A stretch of DNA of 33,881 nt from Pirellulales bacterium (GTDB lineage: Bacteria; Planctomycetota; Planctomycetia; Pirellulales; Thermoguttaceae), in assembly GCA_016928165.1 (NCBI GenBank), contig JAFGLH010000197.1, positions 1 through 33,881 of the forward strand, written 5' to 3'. The notes beneath the pieces were generated by a model. The model saw only the letters and a list, made by a program, of their open reading frames with translations. It was not told the DNA's origin and did not search any database. A program made the position numbers and the translations under genes. Positions 19,862 to 27,464 of the stretch are shown piece by piece. How positions within the stretch are numbered: position 1 is the first letter of the stretch; every line of letters starts with the position of its first letter.

Positions 19862-21952
19862 CTACGCCCGCAGCTCCGCGCCATGCTCGGCCCGGCACGC
19901 GGCGACGATGCGATCGCGGATTTCGTCGGCCTGTTGGCTGGTGAAAGTACATTCGGCGGAGCGGAGCACGATGGAAAACAAGAGACTTTTGCGAGCGGAC
20001 CCAAGGCGTTTTTTGTCGCGGTAAGTGTCGCGGTATTGAAGGGTTTCCAGGCACGGTCCGGCTTCGCGCCGCGCGGTGGCCGCCACGTCGGCCCAGCGGA
20101 CCGCCTCGGCGACCACCAGATTCAAGTCGCGGGCGACGGCCGGGTAGGGAGATTGCTGGACGAAACGCGGCACCAGCTCGGCCGCCTCGATCAACGGTTC
20201 CAGGCGGATTTCAGCCGCCGCGGCCGGGCCGCGCAGCTCGAATTGTTCCAACGCCGCGTCGGTCAAGCGGCCGACGTAGCCGAGCGTCTCGCCGCGGAAT
20301 TGCAGCCGGCAGGAGGCGGCCTGGTCGAATTCGCCCAGGCCGGCGTCCTCATACGCCACCGGCTCGGCGATTTTTAGCTCGCACAGAACCGCTTCCACCG
20401 CGCCCTTGATCTCCGGGTAGTCGTCCCCGCCCGCAATGCTCAACAGCAGCGGCTCGCCGGGCAGTTCATTCGGCCGAGGCAGATATGCGCGGGCGATTTC
20501 AAAAAGTTCAATGCACGGGTTGGCGAGCGCCTCGTTGGCGCGGCGCACGGCCAACAAACTCGGCAAAATGCTGCGACGAAGCCGGTCGGCGCCGCGCACG
20601 ACAGGCGTCGCGGTCCGCAACGGCGAGGCGTCGGTCCAGGGGCTGAACGAATCAGCGTCGCGGCCGTTCACCGCGCTGAGCGTTACCGCTTCGTTGAATC
20701 CGTGGGCGGTTAGGACGTGGCGGACCCGCTCCAGCACGCGGTCTTCGCGCCGCTTGGCCGACGGGACCATCGGCACGCCCGCGTCCTCGGGTATTTCGTC
20801 GTAACCGTGGATTCGGCCGACCTCTTCGATCAAGTCGATCTCGCGGGCAAGATCGCGCCGCCAACCGGGGGGCACGACCGTAATTGATCGAGGGCTGACC
20901 GCTTTAGCGGCCGGTTTACTCCCCTCTCCCGCTTGCGGGAGAGGGGCCGGGGGTGAGGGCGCGTCGAGTTCCTCGTTGCCCAGCGCAATCAAAATCTCCC
21001 GCACTCGCTTGGCCGGCACGTCGATGCCGAGAATTCGAGGCAGTTGGGAGAGGCGCAGCGTGATAGGCTTGCGCTCCGGCGGCGGTCGGCCGACGTCCAC
21101 TACACCGGGGGCGAGTATGCCTCCGGCTATTTCCAGGATCAACTCCGCACAGCGGCGGCTGGCCCAGTCGAGGCCCTCGGGATCCACCTTCCGCTCGAAA
21201 CGGTAGGATGAATCGCTGTGCAGATTCAGCAACCGGGCGGTGTTGCGGATCGAGACCGGATCGAACTCGGCCGCCTCGATCAGCACGTCGCGGGTATGTG
21301 GGGAAATCTCCGTTTGCGCCCCGCCCATTACGCCGCCGATGGCCACGGGCGCCCGGCCGTCGCAGATCATGCAAATGTCCGCTTCGAGCTGGTATTCTTT
21401 GTGGTCGATCGCCTCGATCGTCTCGCCTGGCTCGGGGCGGCGGACGACGATCTCCGCGCCTTGCAGCTTGCCGAAATCGAACGTGTGCAGCGGCTGGCCG
21501 CACTCCATCAACACGTAGTTGCTGATGTCCACCACGTTGTTGATCGGCGTGATGCCGATCGTTTCCAGCCGCCGGGCCATCCACGCCGGGCTTGGGCCGA
21601 TTTTCACGCCTTGGACCACCCTCGCGGTATATCTCGGACAGAGGTCCGAGCACTCGATCCGCACGGACACCAATTCCTCGACCGGGGGAATAGCTGGAGG
21701 CAAACCTGCCTCCGGTTCGGCGGAGGGCAGCTTCAATTCCAGTCCGAAAATCACGGCGATTTCCCGCGCAACGCCGATATGCCCCAAGCAATCGGGCCGG
21801 TTACTGGTCACTTCGAGGTCAATGGCCAGGTCGTCGCCCGCCTCGGCGGTCGATTCATGGTTCAGTCCCGAGAAGGTCAGCCGCCGCGCAAGCTCCTCGG
21901 CGGACATATCCAACAGGACGTATTCTTTGAGCCAGTTCCAGGAGACGAGCAT
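19862..21952 (-). CDS. pheT: Phenylalanine-tRNA ligase beta subunit
   Basis: 696 residues, ~100 fewer than the common bacterial form. It starts MLVSWNWLKEYV, but passes directly to DLEVTSNRPDCLGHIGVAREIA, so the N-terminal EMAP-type tRNA-binding domain is absent. Next come B3/B4 editing-domain elements (TPINNVVDISNYVLMECGQPLHTFD, IGGVMGG), the B5 domain (~295-385, ending DLIEEVGRIHGYDEIP), a catalytic-like core, and a C-terminal anticodon-binding FDX-ACB domain (SPYPAVARDLNLVV to the end). With PheS it forms the alpha2-beta2 enzyme that charges tRNA-Phe; PheT removes mischarged Tyr. Residues ~331-354 are an extra Pro/Ala-rich loop in B5 encoded by a palindromic repeat (20921-20960). The start follows a GGGATTR repeat and has no visible ribosome site. 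Confidence 0.95.
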   Translation of the reverse strand: MLVSWNWLKEYVLLDMSAEELARRLTFSGLNHESTAEAGDDLAIDLEVTSNRPDCLGHIGVAREIAVIFGLELKLPSAEPEAGLPPAIPPVEELVSVRIECSDLCPRYTARVVQGVKIGPSPAWMARRLETIGITPINNVVDISNYVLMECGQPLHTFDFGKLQGAEIVVRRPEPGETIEAIDHKEYQLEADICMICDGRAPVAIGGVMGGAQTEISPHTRDVLIEAAEFDPVSIRNTARLLNLHSDSSYRFERKVDPEGLDWASRRCAELILEIAGGILAPGVVDVGRPPPERKPITLRLSQLPRILGIDVPAKRVREILIALGNEELDAPSPPAPLPQAGEGSKPAAKAVSPRSITVVPPGWRRDLAREIDLIEEVGRIHGYDEIPEDAGVPMVPSAKRREDRVLERVRHVLTAHGFNEAVTLSAVNGRDADSFSPWTDASPLRTATPVVRGADRLRRSILPSLLAVRRANEALANPCIELFEIARAYLPRPNELPGEPLLLSIAGGDDYPEIKGAVEAVLCELKIAEPVAYEDAGLGEFDQAASCRLQFRGETLGYVGRLTDAALEQFELRGPAAAAEIRLEPLIEAAELVPRFVQQSPYPAVARDLNLVVAEAVRWADVAATARREAGPCLETLQYRDTYRDKKRLGSARKSLLFSIVLRSAECTFTSQQADEIRDRIVAACRAEHGAELRA
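20921..20960. repeat. Palindromic repeat inserted in frame in pheT
   Basis: A perfect 12-bp stem, CCCCTCTCCCGC / GCGGGAGAGGGG with a TT loop (20921-20946), followed by CCGGGGGTGAGGGC. This layout (CCCTCACCCCCGGCCCCTCTCCC read on the minus strand in parts) is the kind of dispersed repeat often seen between genes in many GC-rich bacteria. Here it lies inside the B5-domain coding sequence and is translated as a Pro/Ala-rich loop without breaking the frame. Confidence 0.75.
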
Positions 21953-21956
21953 AACA

Positions 21957-21986
21957 GGGATTAAGGATTGGGGGTTAGGGATTAGA
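21957..21986. repeat. GGGATTR-type short repeats, left flank
   Basis: Four imperfect heptamer-like units (GGGATTA, AGGATTG, GGGGTTA, GGGATTA) next to the pheT start codon. The inverted counterpart is at 22213-22237, so the two bound a ~280-bp segment that contains a gene remnant. Confidence 0.65.
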
Positions 21987-22071
21987 TTTCAGACGGCTGT
22001 AGTATAGGGCGATGTATTTCTCAAATTTCTTCTTGCAGTATTCGACTGTCTGACTGGTGGTTTTGTCTTTT

Positions 22072-22209
22072 TTACCCCCATTGAACCAGATGCTCCGTTT
22101 GCCTTTCAGACTTTGGAAACTGGTGCGATAACTTATAAACGTCTTCCGTCAATTGCATCCCTAATTGCCAAACTTTCAAATCGCGGAAATTATTGACGTC
22201 TGGTTTCAT
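22072..22209 (-). pseudogene. Truncated four-helix-bundle (23S rRNA intervening-sequence type) protein
   Basis: A 45-codon frame starting at ATG 22209. Residues 8-34 (FRDLKVWQLGMQLTEDVYKL, then SHQFPKSE) match the first helix and loop of the four-helix-bundle family (often FEDLKVWQ.A.EL...VY.LT..FP..E), which is normally ~115-125 residues long and continues GLTSQ.RRAA.SI.SNIAEG. Here the similarity stops after FPKSE and TAA ends the frame at 22072. The following bases down to the left repeat stay AT-rich and might encode a frameshifted tail, but no family motif can be seen. The segment is inserted between pheS and pheT and is bounded by inverted GGGATTR repeats, so it looks like a decayed mobile or accessory gene. 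Confidence 0.7.
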
Positions 22210-22212
22210 CTT

Positions 22213-22237
22213 TCTAATCCCCAATCCCTAATCCCTC
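22213..22237. repeat. GGGATTR-type short repeats, right flank (inverted)
   Basis: TCTAATCCCCAATCCC followed by TAATCCCTC; read on the other strand it is GAGGGATTA, GGGATTG, GGGATTAGA, matching the repeat at 21957-21986. It touches the pheS stop codon. Confidence 0.65.
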
Positions 22238-23325
22238 TAAAACTGTGCCAAAAACCGTACGTCATTCTTGAACAACTCGCGAATATCGGCGATGCCGTGG
22301 CGGCGGGCGCAGATGCGTTCGATGCCCAGGCCGAAGGCGAAGCCGGTATACTCCTCCGTGTCGTATCCGACCGCTTGCAGGACGTGGGGATCGACCATGC
22401 CGGCCCCGCCCATCTCGATCCAGCCGTCGGCCCAACTCATGTCCACTTCGACGCTCGGCTCGGTGAAGGGGAAGAACGACGGCCGGAAGCGGATGTGCAC
22501 GTCGTCGGCGAAGGCGCTGCGGGCGAACAGCCGCAACGTGCTTTTCAGGTCGGCCATTGTCACGCCGCGATCGACCAGCAGCCCTTCCATCTGATGGAAC
22601 ATGGGGAAGTGGGTGGCGTCGGCGGTGTCCGGTCGATAGACGCGGCCGCAGGATATGACCCTCACCGGCGGCCGCATCCGCTCCATCGCCCGAATCTGCA
22701 CCGTGCTGGTTTGACTGCGGAGCAGCAGTGGGGGCTGGGGGTTGAGGGCTGGGGACCGGGCGGTATGTTGGGGCGACAGTTTAACTGCCGCCCCAACGGT
22801 AAACGATGGCGTTGTATTATGAGATTCGATGTAAAAATTTTCGAGCGGATTCCGGGCGGGATGATCGTCGGGGATGTTGAGGGCCTCGAAATTGTGCCAC
22901 TGGTCCTCGACTTCCGGCCCGTCGACCACGCTGAATCCCAGCCGGCCCATGATCTCCTTTAGTTCCTCGATCGTCTGCGTGATCGGGTGCAGACGGCCCA
23001 GTCGGCGACAGACGCCGGGGACCGTTGGGTCGGCGCAACGGGCGAGGGCCGCGGGACGGGCTTTTGCGGCCAGCCGATCGACCGCCGCCTGGTGGGCGGA
23101 GGCGATTGCCTGCTTGACTTCGTTGAACCGCTTGCCGGCGGCGGGTCGGTCGGCCTTCTCCACCGCGCCGAGGCCCTTTTGGACCGCTTTCAGCCGTCCG
23201 CTCTTGGCGCCGACGAACCGCACCCTGGCCGCCTCCAGCGACGTTTCATCGTCGGCCGCGTCGAAGGCGGCCGTCGCCTCGGCCAGTAGAGAATCCAATT
23301 CTGTCAGGTAATCAGAGAGAGCCAT
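22237..23325 (-). CDS. pheS: Phenylalanine-tRNA ligase alpha subunit
   Basis: 362 residues. An N-terminal coiled-coil arm (residues ~1-85) that binds tRNA-Phe is followed by the class II catalytic core: HPITQTIEELKEIMGRLGF, then LLLRSQTSTVQIRAM, CGRVYRPDTADATHFPMFHQMEGLLVD (motif 2 region), EMGGAGMVDPHVL, and GFAFGLGIERICARRHGI (motif 3). It activates Phe and charges tRNA-Phe with PheT. Between FYIES and LLLRS about 31 residues are inserted (bases ~22729-22821) that the family lacks; they are encoded by a 31-bp palindrome plus a CCCCAGCCC-type low-complexity stretch. Frames starting further upstream overlap rplT; ATG 23325, 13 bases after the rplT stop, begins MALSDYLTELDSLL as expected. Confidence 0.95.
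   Translation of the reverse strand: MALSDYLTELDSLLAEATAAFDAADDETSLEAARVRFVGAKSGRLKAVQKGLGAVEKADRPAAGKRFNEVKQAIASAHQAAVDRLAAKARPAALARCADPTVPGVCRRLGRLHPITQTIEELKEIMGRLGFSVVDGPEVEDQWHNFEALNIPDDHPARNPLENFYIESHNTTPSFTVGAAVKLSPQHTARSPALNPQPPLLLRSQTSTVQIRAMERMRPPVRVISCGRVYRPDTADATHFPMFHQMEGLLVDRGVTMADLKSTLRLFARSAFADDVHIRFRPSFFPFTEPSVEVDMSWADGWIEMGGAGMVDPHVLQAVGYDTEEYTGFAFGLGIERICARRHGIADIRELFKNDVRFLAQF
22767..22797. repeat. 31-bp palindrome within pheS
   Basis: GTTGGGGCG, one mismatched base, CAGTT, central T, AACTG, one mismatched base, CGCCCCAAC. It is translated on the minus strand as VGAAVKLSPQ within the extra loop of PheS. No second copy exists in this window. Confidence 0.7.
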
Positions 23326-23338
23326 TTGTATGGCGTCG

Positions 23339-23686
23339 CTATGCTTGTTTGACCAATTCCACGACCGCGTCAAAACCTTCCGGGTCGGCGATGGCCATTT
23401 CGGACAGCGTTCGGCGGTCCAGCTCGATGTTGGCCTTTTTCAACCCGGCGATCAGTTCGCTGTAGCGCAGTCCGCGCTGGCGGGCGGCGGCGTTTAGGCG
23501 TATGATCCACAGGCGGCGAAAGTCGCGTTTGCGGCGGCGGCGGTCGCGGAAGGCGTATGCGCCGGCGCGGACGAGGTTTTCCTTGACGGTCCGCAACAGC
23601 CGGCGACGACCGCCGACGTATCCCTTGGCTTTTTTGAAGAGGCGTTTTTTTGCCCGATTGCGGGCGGAACCTTTCGTGGTGCGCAT
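23339..23686 (-). CDS. rplT: 50S ribosomal protein L20
   Basis: 115 residues, the usual length. It has the basic N-terminal extension ([61 protein letters not shown] in family order: K..K.AKG..G.R...R.A.......AYRDRR.KKR.FR.LWI) and the globular end with [29 protein letters not shown]20 binds 23S rRNA early in 50S assembly, and in some bacteria represses its own operon; no such operator structure is obvious here. Second gene of rpmI-rplT-pheS-pheT. Confidence 0.97.
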   Translation of the reverse strand: MRTTKGSARNRAKKRLFKKAKGYVGGRRRLLRTVKENLVRAGAYAFRDRRRRKRDFRRLWIIRLNAAARQRGLRYSELIAGLKKANIELDRRTLSEMAIADPEGFDAVVELVKQA

Positions 23687-23776
23687 GAGATCGACCTATC
23701 GTTGTTGTGCGAGAGCCAGGCCCCGCCCGACGATGTGGCGGCGTTCTAAAGCCCGTCTCGCTGGCGTGCTACAAGC

Positions 23777-23980
23777 TCAATAGCTGTGTTTCCCCAGGGC
23801 GCTCCGCACGCGAACCGCTTCGACGTCGTCGACGGTCTTCGTGCCGCGGAGGTTCCGCTTGCGCTTCTGCGTCATTCGCGAGGCCAAGTGGCTAGTGCCG
23901 GCGCAGCGATGTTTCGCCTTGCCTTTGGCTGTCAAGCGGAAGCGTTTCTTCGTTCCCTTATGGGTCTTCATTTTCGGCAT
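23777..23980 (-). CDS. rpmI: 50S ribosomal protein L35
   Basis: 67 residues, normal size. MPKMKTHKGTKKRFRLTAKGK is the standard L35 start, followed by KHRCAGTSHLASRMTQKRKRNLR, the usual basic KR..H....K..K..R.LR segment. It is a small 50S protein bound to 23S rRNA. In most bacteria infC (initiation factor 3) lies directly upstream; here the gene in front is an ABC permease, so rpmI opens the operon and a promoter is expected in the 136-base gap. Confidence 0.97.
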   Translation of the reverse strand: MPKMKTHKGTKKRFRLTAKGKAKHRCAGTSHLASRMTQKRKRNLRGTKTVDDVEAVRVRSALGKHSY

Positions 23981-24027
23981 GGTTGGCCACCAATAATTCG
24001 TTTATGCGCATTTTTGATAGACCCATT

Positions 24028-24055
24028 ATTTTAGCCAATCGGCCGGGCAATGGAA
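24028..24055 (-). promoter_or_regulatory. Possible promoter of rpmI-rplT-pheS-pheT
   Basis: On the minus strand, TTCCAT (24050-24055) and TAAAAT (24028-24033) with a 16-base spacer, about 45 bases before the rpmI ATG. The -10 box is good, the -35 box weak. Confidence 0.4.
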
Positions 24056-24116
24056 GGGCAGCCGCGATGGGATTCTTTCCTCCTTTTTGCGCGGCAGAGG
24101 GGGGTGCAACACCCGA

Positions 24117-26675
24117 CTACTCGTACTGTAGTGCGATCAGCAGGTTCAGCCGGGCGGCACGCTCGGCGGGGAGCCAGGCGGCGAGAATGATGACCGCCAG
24201 ACCAAAGGCGAAACATATCGCCAGCAGCGACGGATGTATTGCAAAAGCGACCGAATATCCCAAGACGGGGATCGTACAGATGTTGGTTATGTAGGAGCCG
24301 ACGATGCCGCCGGCGATGCCGAGGCCCAGGCCGATGAAACCGATGATCACCGCCTGGGCGAGGATCGTTTTGCGGACTTGGCGGCGGGTCATGGCCACCA
24401 CGCGGAGCAGGGCCAGCTCGCGGGTCTGCTCCAGTACGTTCATCGTCAGCGTGTTGGCGATGCCGAACGCGCCGACGACGAAGCCCAGGGCCAGCAGCCC
24501 CCAGAGGCTGGCGATGACGCCGGTCATCAGGTTGTCGAGCCGGCGGCGGAGATCGGCGAAGGAATGCAGCATCAGTCCCGCCTGGTCGCAGATAGGCTTG
24601 AGTTGTGCGCGGACGCTTTCCAGCGCGCCCGCTTGTGCATTGACGACGAACGTGTCGACGTCTTCGAGGTCGAGTGCTTTTCGGGCGGCCTTGCCTTGCA
24701 TGTAGATCAACTTGCCGCCGGCCAGATAGGCGGTGGCGGTGCCGGCCACGGTGAAGGTTTTCGGGCCCTTGCCGGTCTCGACGGCGATCTTGTCGCCGAC
24801 GTTGGTGTTGGTGCGATTGGCCAGTACGGTGCCGATGACCACCTCGCCTTGTTCAAGCCGTTTCTTGACCTCTTGCGGGTCGCCGTCGTGGAGGACCAGG
24901 GGGAGTTCTCCGCCGCCGTTGAAATCGCGGATGAACATCGTCACGTATTGCTTTTCGCCCCCGGCATCGGTGGTTTTGACGGAGGTGGTGATGGTCCTGA
25001 TGCTTTCGACGTTGGCGACGCCTTTGATGGCCCGGAATTGGTCTCCCAACGCTTCGGGCATGGGCGGGGATTTGCCCGATTGCACGTCGGGGTTCATGCG
25101 TCGGATGATGAAGTCGCCCTGGAAGGTTTTCGCTTGCCAGGAGCGGATGTCGTCGACGTTGTTGATAATGGTGGTGCCCAGGTTGGTGGCGGTGCTGACG
25201 GCGATGTACAACAAGCCGATGGTGAGCGTGGTGCGGACGGTGCGGCGGAGGAGTTGACGCTGGGCGATTTTGCCTTCTGCGCGGAAGATCGGGTACATAA
25301 ACCAGGCGGTCAGCCGCGTCGCTCCGTTGAGCACGATGGGAATCAACAGCACGAAGGCGGTGGTGAAGATTGCGCCGACGTAGACCGTCAGTTCGATCGG
25401 CAGATAACCGACGACGCAGGCGGCCAAGGCCGATCCGCTCAGGAGGAAGAAGATCAGGCTGAAGATCACGTACCAGAGCGAGACGCCTTTTCGCCCCATC
25501 GAGGGAACGAAGCGCATGCTTTCCAGGGGCGAGATGCGGCTGGCGATCCAGGTGGGAATAAACATCGCCAGCAGGGAGATGACCGGGCCGAGGCCGGCGG
25601 CCAGGATGAACGTGCCGGCGGTGATTTGCAACGGCGGCATGGGCGTGGAGAAGACGCGGCTCATGGCGTCGGCCAGCAGGTACGCGCCGCCTAGCCCCAA
25701 CAGCGAACCGAACAGCGTGCCCGCAAAACCCATCGCCAATCCTTCCAGCAGCAACATGCGGGTAATTTGGCCGCGGGTTGCGCCGACGGCCCTCATCACG
25801 GCCAACTGCCTGCGCCGTTCGCCGACGTTCATCAGGTAGGTGTTGAAGATCGTGAACAGGCCGAGGATAATCATCAGGACATAGGCGACGTCGAGGCCGG
25901 TTTCGGCGCCTTGCATCGTTTCTTTGGCGAAGTGCGCGCGGGCCAAGGGCGAGCGGACGGTGAGCCCGGCGGGCAAGAGGCCGGCGATGGCGGCCTGGAC
26001 GGCCGTCTCGTCGGTCCCTTCGTCGAGCACGACGCCGACTTGCGTGATCGTGTATTTTTGCTTGGCGAAGAGGTATTCGGCGGTCCTGAGTTTCAGGAAG
26101 ATGACCCCGCCCTGGTTGAAATTGGCGGCGCCTTGCGGGGCGAGCAAACCGATGACGCGGCATTCTTGTATGCCGCCGCTAAGTCCGCCGCGGGTGGCGC
26201 CCAGCTTGACCGCGTCTCCAACCTTGACGCCGAGACCTTGGGCGAACCCGGCCTCGAGCAAGGCGTCGTATCTGTCGCTGTTCGGGCCGAAGTATTCGCC
26301 CGCCTGCAATTGATAGTCGCGCGCCGCCTCGTCTTGATTGGGGTCGATGCCCAAGACCAACAGGCGGACCTTGGCCTCGCCGTGCCAGAGCGTGGAGACC
26401 TGTTGCACGCTTGGGATGGCCGCTTTTACGCCGGGCACTTGCCGGACGCTGTCGGCGACCGTTTCGGGAAAGAACGAGCCGTCTTCGGCGACGACCTCGA
26501 AGGCGGCCCGGCCGGCCATTCCCTCGTACATCGTCTGGTAGGCGTGGTGGGTGGTGGTCGTACCGATGTCGACGGCCACCATTGCCGCCACGCCGATAAC
26601 GATGCTCAGCAGGGTGAGCGTTGCCCGGCCCGGTCGGCTCTTTAGTTCGCGGCGCGTGAACTTCCAAAGGATCAT
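24117..26675 (-). CDS. ABC transporter permease, MacB/FtsX type with two FtsX domains
   Basis: 852 residues. An N-terminal membrane helix (~18-38, in RATLTLLSIVIGVAAMVAV) is followed by a periplasmic MacB-like domain (~45-240), then three helices of the first FtsX domain (~260-390, with NTYLMNVGERRRQLAVMRAVGATRGQI), two or more central helices (~405-460), a second periplasmic domain (~500-700), and a second FtsX domain (~725-845, with NTLTMNVLEQTRELALLRVVAMTRRQV). Two FtsX modules in one chain are typical of the large permeases that work with LolD/MacB-like ATPases to move lipoproteins, lipids or peptides from the outer leaflet without crossing it by a classical pore. Its ATPase lies 39 bases upstream. 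The substrate cannot be told. Confidence 0.93.
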   Translation of the reverse strand: MILWKFTRRELKSRPGRATLTLLSIVIGVAAMVAVDIGTTTTHHAYQTMYEGMAGRAAFEVVAEDGSFFPETVADSVRQVPGVKAAIPSVQQVSTLWHGEAKVRLLVLGIDPNQDEAARDYQLQAGEYFGPNSDRYDALLEAGFAQGLGVKVGDAVKLGATRGGLSGGIQECRVIGLLAPQGAANFNQGGVIFLKLRTAEYLFAKQKYTITQVGVVLDEGTDETAVQAAIAGLLPAGLTVRSPLARAHFAKETMQGAETGLDVAYVLMIILGLFTIFNTYLMNVGERRRQLAVMRAVGATRGQITRMLLLEGLAMGFAGTLFGSLLGLGGAYLLADAMSRVFSTPMPPLQITAGTFILAAGLGPVISLLAMFIPTWIASRISPLESMRFVPSMGRKGVSLWYVIFSLIFFLLSGSALAACVVGYLPIELTVYVGAIFTTAFVLLIPIVLNGATRLTAWFMYPIFRAEGKIAQRQLLRRTVRTTLTIGLLYIAVSTATNLGTTIINNVDDIRSWQAKTFQGDFIIRRMNPDVQSGKSPPMPEALGDQFRAIKGVANVESIRTITTSVKTTDAGGEKQYVTMFIRDFNGGGELPLVLHDGDPQEVKKRLEQGEVVIGTVLANRTNTNVGDKIAVETGKGPKTFTVAGTATAYLAGGKLIYMQGKAARKALDLEDVDTFVVNAQAGALESVRAQLKPICDQAGLMLHSFADLRRRLDNLMTGVIASLWGLLALGFVVGAFGIANTLTMNVLEQTRELALLRVVAMTRRQVRKTILAQAVIIGFIGLGLGIAGGIVGSYITNICTIPVLGYSVAFAIHPSLLAICFAFGLAVIILAAWLPAERAARLNLLIALQYE

Positions 26676-26683
26676 GGGAATAT

Positions 26684-26712
26684 CTCGTTCCCGCGTTCCG
26701 CCAGGGAACGAG
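26684..26712. repeat. TTCCC/GGGAA-type palindrome between ABC genes
   Basis: A perfect 9-bp stem, CTCGTTCCC / GGGAACGAG, with an 11-base loop, fills the 39-base gap between the ATPase stop and the permease start. Two related palindromes lie at 30181-30199 and 30259-30284. Palindromes with GTTCCC..GGGAAC arms are common dispersed repeats in many bacteria. Within the transcript the stem could weaken permease translation. Confidence 0.7.
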
Positions 26713-26714
26713 GC

Positions 26715-27464
26715 TTACACGGTCTTTTTGAACAAACAACTTCTCGCGGGCGTGGCGAGCGGCGCCGCGCCGACGGCGTCGGGGCGTCCGTTGCTTTCCT
26801 CCAGCCCGTCGCGCAGGCGGACCAGCCGGTCGGCCTGGGCCGCCACGCCGGCATCGTGCGTCACCATCACGATGGTTTGCTCGTCTTGTGTGACCAACCG
26901 CCGCAACAGCGCCGTGACCTGGCGTCCGTTGGCGCTGTCGAGGTTGCCGGTCGGTTCGTCGGCCAGCAGCAGCGCGGGCCGCATGACCAAGGCCCTGGCG
27001 ATGGCTACCCGCTGCTGCTCTCCGCCGGACATCGCGCTGGGCACGTGGTGGCGGCGGTGCGACATGCCGACCATCCGCAGCGTTTCCTCGGCGCGGCGCC
27101 GCGATTCGCCGCTTGCCAGCCCGCCCAACTCCAGCGGCAGGGCCACGTTTTCCTCCGCCGTGAACGCCGGCAGCAGATTGAACGACTGAAAGATGAACCC
27201 CATGCGCTCGCGGCGGATGATGGTTCGTTGATCGTCGCTGAGCGTGGCCAGATCGACGCCTTCGAGAAACACGTGTCCGCTGGTGGGCGTTTCCACGCCG
27301 CCGAGCAAGTGCAGCAGCGTGCTCTTTCCCGAACCGGACGGTCCCATGATCGCCAGCAGTTCGCCTTTGCGGACCTGTAGGTCGATGCCGCGCAGGGCGT
27401 GGACGCATACTTCGCCATCGCTGCCGTAATCTTTTTTCAAGCCGCGTGTCTCGAGAACGTACAT
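26715..27464 (-). CDS. ABC transporter ATP-binding protein, LolD/MacB type
   Basis: 249 residues from ATG 27464. Walker A GPSGSGKST (~40-48), Q-loop FIFQSFNLLPAFTAEENV, signature MSGGEQQRVAIARAL, Walker B LLLADEPTGNLD, and H-loop MVTHD are all intact. Wording such as IFQSFNLLP and DEPTGNLDS is typical of the LolD/MacB/FtsE branch that drives FtsX-type permeases, as found directly downstream. The frame stays open for ~147 codons above this ATG, but that part is low-complexity and unlike any ABC protein; MYVLETRGLKKDYG is the usual beginning. The last ~25 residues, after GLEESNGRPDA, are a poorly conserved tail. Confidence 0.95.
   Translation of the reverse strand: MYVLETRGLKKDYGSDGEVCVHALRGIDLQVRKGELLAIMGPSGSGKSTLLHLLGGVETPTSGHVFLEGVDLATLSDDQRTIIRRERMGFIFQSFNLLPAFTAEENVALPLELGGLASGESRRRAEETLRMVGMSHRRHHVPSAMSGGEQQRVAIARALVMRPALLLADEPTGNLDSANGRQVTALLRRLVTQDEQTIVMVTHDAGVAAQADRLVRLRDGLEESNGRPDAVGAAPLATPARSCLFKKTV

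Noticed and set aside
21987-22080. A frameshifted continuation of the four-helix-bundle gene (Lys/Tyr-rich, ending SRLKSNP)
   Set aside because: It is open and looks somewhat protein-like, but I cannot match it to the family's later helices, so it is not included in the pseudogene.
21957-22237. CRISPR-like array from the GGGATTR units
   Set aside because: Units are 7 bases long, contiguous and without spacers; the two arrays are inverted to each other, not a direct-repeat array.
22729-22821. Intein or frameshift in pheS
   Set aside because: The insertion is only 31 residues, lacks splicing motifs, and the frame continues correctly on both sides.
23958-24011. 17-residue ORF (starting MRINELL) overlapping rpmI, reminiscent of the IF3 N-terminus
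   Set aside because: Only four or five residues agree with IF3 and it runs into rpmI in another frame; a chance likeness is more probable than an infC remnant.
24234-25694. 486-codon plus-strand frame opposite the ABC permease
   Set aside because: It is a GC-rich shadow of a well-supported FtsX permease; the translation is low-complexity with D/G/Q runs and shows no domain.
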